Shown one piece after another: positions 60,499-64,000 of a DNA stretch of 64,000 nucleotides. Positions within the stretch are counted from its first letter, which is position 1. Each line of letters begins with the position of its first letter. Source of the DNA: Hygrocybe punicea (Eukaryota > Basidiomycota > Agaricomycetes > Agaricales > Hygrophoraceae); contig OY744464.1 of the NCBI GenBank assembly GCA_963556145.1, positions 7,105,508 to 7,169,507 of the forward strand. The letters are read 5' to 3'. The translations under genes were made by a program, and so were the position numbers. The notes beneath the pieces are model-generated. The model made no database searches, was not told where the DNA came from, and saw nothing but the letters and a program-made list of their open reading frames with translations.

Positions 60499-60560
60499 GA
60501 CTTCGATGGACACTGCGTCGCTATGACTGACAACAACGTCCATATCTCCCTGTCTCGCTG

Positions 60561-62031
60561 ATGGAGGTTTCTTATATGGCTCAAAAACAGAATCGCCAAC
60601 TCTCTCCTACAGTTCTGGCCCAAACTGCAAGTCTGAGCTTGACTGGACCTAGTCTGACGTCCCTACAACAAGCAACCGCATTGTCTGGCAACGAGGTCTG
60701 CTTACTCTTCTCCATTGGTTACTATTACTTACGACTCAGAAGGAGAAAGGCAAGAACCGTGAAGTCCCTCGTATAGCCCCAGCCCAATCGACAAGTCTGA
60801 GTTCGACGGACAATAACCCGCAACCGCCAACAGCGACATCGCGTGACGACGGCTTTCGTGTACTCCGCTGTCTCGTTCATGGCGATTCGACGACCTTTAA
60901 AGTCATTGTGCCGAGAGACAACGACGTAGATGACCTGAAGAAACTCATCCATCTGGAGAAAGACAGGGGTATTCTGTGTGATGTCAATTCTTCCGACCTT
61001 ATCCTTTGGAAGGTGAGTGCATCCTAGATTATAGCAAACAGATTGTGGCTTACCTTACAATCCCAACAGGTTGACATCGATCTTGTTACTGAAACGGAAG
61101 ATTCCCTTAGTCAACGCACGATCAATCCGGACGACGAAAAGTTGGTGGGCTGGAAAACAATCAAGTCCTATTGGTCCATCCAACCCGCCCAAGATCATCT
61201 CCACCTCATTGTGAAGCTACCGGCTACCGGTGAGCTCAGGTTCCCTTTCACACTTCCGAACCTCCTCTTGTTCTGACATCCGCTCAATGATACGCTATCT
61301 CTAATTTCTCTTGCAGATGAGCGCCCCAGGAAGCGACTTCGCTTGGATACCAATGCTCCGAGAAGGTGGACAGTTAATGGTTCAATTCGGGAGATGGACC
61401 GTTCAGGATGTTACTACTTGGACCCAGGGCTACAACCTGCTAGCGAAGCTTGCCTGACAGCTGTGCAAGGTTGCCAATTCGTGTTGCTTTCAGGTGCTCG
61501 GGCGTCCGGGAAGACGACAAGGTTACTGTGGCTTCAGCGGGAACTAAGGAACCAGGGCTACATAGCACTGTAGTGAGCCTTTCATGTGCATTTGTGTCCT
61601 GTGTGTTTGACGTGCCTTTGACCAGCCTCTCCTTTGAGCGGCTAGATTACTTGGGAACTGTGCCGCAGTTTTGGGAGTCATTCGGCCGGGCGATCGACAG
61701 AGATATTGCTGGGCTGCCTGTTGCATCTGGTCGCACTCGGGCAGCGCCGATAGTATCCCAAGGATCTTTTCTCGACGCCTTTGGAGCGGGTGTATGGCAA
61801 AGGGACATTGTCCTTCTCATAGACGAACTCAGCGAATTGAAGCTTGCATGTGTGGAGGTCCGAGATAGCTTTCTTCGGGGTTTGCGAGAAGCCAGAAACC
61901 ATGCTAACGTTTATGCGATCAAAAGTACCATTGGGGCAGGAACTTTCAGCATCTTGCGCTTAAAGCCGTCTGATCCCTCAATCTCACCATTCAACATTTC
62001 GGATCGTATCGATAATTCATATTTTACCATA
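60561..62031 (+). pseudogene. Second Crinkler copy, inverted and 3'-truncated
   Basis: Exons 60561-60695, 60740-61012, 61070-61229, 61317-61569 and 61626 to about 62031 mirror the first five exons of the 36.5-kb gene with identical exon lengths and splice sites. It retains the Crinkler header, Walker A GARASGKTT and Walker B IVLLIDEL. It loses the nuclease-like C-terminus: homology stops after NSYFTI at 62030-62031, and the frame runs 44 codons into unrelated sequence to a stop at 62161-62163. It lacks the hAT insertion. Exon 2 differs strongly over ~60 bp. A shortened header-plus-NTPase protein could still be made, so pseudogene status is an inference. Confidence 0.85.
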
Positions 62032-62467
62032 CCGTCATCTACCACCATTTGGGATGACCAAATGTTATCTGGCCTCGGAATAAAATACAGAAACTTTCCA
62101 ACCAAAAGTTGGGAGATAAAGTTTATGTGTGCTACATATTCTAAGCGTCTAGCAAAATTATAGGATAATTGTGCTGAAGGAGAACAATAGTGAAGAGGAT
62201 TAGTTGCACAGGCTCTTATCATGCCAACTACTAGCATTTGGGACGTGACACCAATCACGCCGGTAACCACCGGCTTGATGTGCCGGAAATCTAATCACAA
62301 TCCATTGCCTCGTTGTCTGAGTCCGACTCATCAGAAGATCTACAATGTCTTATTTCGGCTTAGTGCTTATTTAATCTTGCTTACGCTTTTCTCAGCGAAC
62401 TTATCGAAGCTTTTTACATGCTTCTCGCTTTCTTGGTTGAGCTTATGCTTTCATATAGAGCCAACTG
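62032..62467. other. No gene recognised
   Basis: Sequence between the Crinkler breakpoint and the end of the Plavaka-like gene. No domain or repeat was identified. Confidence 0.35.
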
Positions 62468-64000
62468 TTAAAATGCAATTTCATGACTATGGTGATCTAT
62501 ATACTTGTTGACATAGTAAGAATGGAACGCATATAGAGTGTGCTGGAAGCCAAAATTACGTGGCAAACGCTGTTTACCATAGACCGCCATCAAATGTGCA
62601 CCCCGCAGGATCATGTCCGTGTGTATTACTGACATCGCCCGTTGCCCTCTCACAATATGAGGTTTGACAATCCACATCCTGGTGAGCTCACAGGGCTGCA
62701 AATCAGAAGGGATGAGCCATTCAACAAGTGCACAGGGGTACAGAATGTCGGCAAAGTGAAAATCAAAAAAAAGGCGTACACGTCCAACGTGTAAGCCACG
62801 GAATCCGTCCTGTTCCTGGTCTTTGGCAATAAAGACTGTGTCGTATCGCGCTGCACCTTTATACCATGATGGTGTGGCTCGAATAACCTCCCGGTGCATA
62901 CCACCAACTCCCGAGACATCACTGGGTGCATAGTAGATCGAGGTGGCCGAATGATACACACGTACTTGGCCTGAAAACACTGGACAGTCTTCTAGAGAAA
63001 CGTCGGCACCCGGAATTATGGAATCCGGATGTAATACATCATAAAGGAAGCGGCCAATATGTTCTTGAAGGCGTGGTTGCTGGATGTAGAGCATGAGTAC
63101 CTTCACATGGCCCGGATAACCTCGTGCTGTCATGGGTTTGAGTTATGAATTAACATATAGACACATTACACGTACCTTTGGTTCTTGCCAGCGAAACTTC
63201 ACCCTCGTATCTGTTTCCATCCACCGGGCCCTCGTCCACGTCATCATCGTTACCTGTCTCGTTGACAGTGGGCAACACGAGGGCAAGAGGGGCCACGTCG
63301 ACAATCACAGGTATCCCAGTGCTTGGGCCGTCAAGCATTTTACGGTGAGCAAAGTCGACCTTAGCTGCCGCAAGCTTGTCAAGCCTTTGATTAATGAGTA
63401 ACATTTGGCCCAGCGCTTTCCAGCGGCTCGATCGTCGCCAGGGCTTTTTGACAGCCTTTATGTGTTTTGACTCGGTGATTGAAGAACAAAGGCCATTGAG
63501 GGCCCCGAACTGTTGTATGCCGCGTTGGTAGTGGTCGAGGGAATGTTGTCGAGGGAGTACGAAGTTGTTACGGACACCAGTGTCAACAAAGATAACACGG
63601 TCTCGTCGGAAGTTGGCCAGAGCCATGTCAATTGCACATAACGTGTCCTCGTCTACAACTGACCGGCGTACATAATAACAGAAGTCCATGAATGAACTTA
63701 TTGCACGGACCATTTGGTCAGGTACATAACCAACAATTGCCGGCAAAAAGACCTGTTGAGAGCAATGAGGTACGATAATTTTATAGAGGCTATAATATAC
63801 CTTCATAAGTGCCTTGGAATCATCACCGGTCCATTGTTTGAAGTTTTGGCCCTGGTGGAACCGACGTAGACCAGGGAAGGCAGGGGCAGCCGCTATTCGA
63901 CGGTCTATATCAGCCAGCATCTTGCGTGCATTGGCCGGTGTGTGTGTGTGTTCTATATAGTCAACCACCCAGGTTACGAGGTGGTCCTTGAATGATCCTT
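62468..64000 (-). CDS. Plavaka-like transposase, C-terminal part, runs off the window
   Basis: Minus-strand exons 64000 (open at the edge) to 63801, 63752-63176 and 63126-62468, with introns of 48 and 49 nt. Motifs: DHLVTWVVDYIEHTHTP, FHQGQNFKQWTGDDSKALMK, FLPAIVGYVPDQMVRAISSF, LPRQHSLDHYQRGIQQFG, NGLCSSITESKHIKAVKKPW, then ARGYPGHVKVLM, VYHSATSIYYAPSD, LYPCALVEW, MWIVKPHIVRGQRAMSVIH and a terminal YYVNKYIDHHSHEI. This is a very common agaricomycete transposon protein, which I assign to the Plavaka/CACTA group. No nonsense codon is seen in this portion, unlike the other transposon genes, so it may be younger. The N-terminal half lies outside the window. Confidence 0.68.

Noticed and set aside
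1..64000. tRNA, rRNA, CRISPR, bacterial operon signals or riboswitches
   Set aside because: No cloverleaf with A and B boxes, rRNA segment or regularly spaced repeat-spacer array was recognised. The GGGATTCGAAC string near 2870 is inside the chitin synthase coding exon.

Overview
The window is nuclear DNA of a filamentous basidiomycete, most likely an agaricomycete. The genes carry many 45-80 nt GT-AG introns. The chitin synthase has the divergent myosin head typical of basidiomycetes, a DUF6533 membrane protein is present, and the transposons (tnp2-type CACTA, Plavaka-like, Tad-like LINE, Ty3/gypsy, Helitron with DUF6570) are those of agaricomycetes.

Layout. 1-18.5 kb is a compact, intron-rich, gene-dense host block: a DUF6533 membrane protein (+), a class V chitin synthase with myosin head (-), the COPI beta-prime coatomer subunit SEC27 (+), a small membrane-anchored protein of unknown function (+), a Nudix/CoA-pyrophosphatase-like hydrolase (-) and a large Ser/Pro-rich protein with a WW-like motif and C-terminal membrane segments (+). 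The spliced models for the chitin synthase (1948 aa), SEC27 (823), the membrane-anchored protein (311), the Nudix protein (313) and the WW-like protein (828) each add up to a whole number of codons. Chitin synthase/SEC27 and Nudix/WW-like are head-to-head pairs.

18.5-64 kb is a mobile-element domain. It holds five hAT-like non-autonomous elements with 8-bp target duplications, a Ty3/gypsy gag-protease remnant split by one of them, a LINE 3' end, a nearly complete decayed LINE with ORF1 and ORF2 overlapping by ATGA, a long foldback element, a CACTA (tnp2-type) element with two accessory genes, a Helitron with a fused cysteine-peptidase-like domain, simple-sequence blocks, and a Plavaka-like transposase running off the right edge.

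Inside the mobile domain lies an intact Crinkler (CRN)-family gene (778 aa: ubiquitin-like header, P-loop NTPase, PD-(D/E)XK-like end) at 36.5-39.1 kb, and an inverted, 3'-truncated copy at 60.6-62.0 kb. A CACTA-type terminus abuts both copies at the same base upstream. A hAT element sits 61 bp upstream of the intact copy, and its empty site is preserved in the truncated copy. The two copies are nearly identical except for one sharply divergent ~60-bp patch in the header domain.

Two signals deserve follow-up. First, the inactivating stops in the decayed elements are almost all in-frame TGA, compatible with C-to-T change in CGA codons and with very few frameshifts, which suggests methylation-deamination or a RIP-like process. 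Second, a ~55-bp palindromic module (ACCTCGCG ... ACGTCAATTGACGT ... CGCGAGGT) recurs nine times at three separated loci. All assignments come from reading the sequence and from recall of family features; no database search was run.
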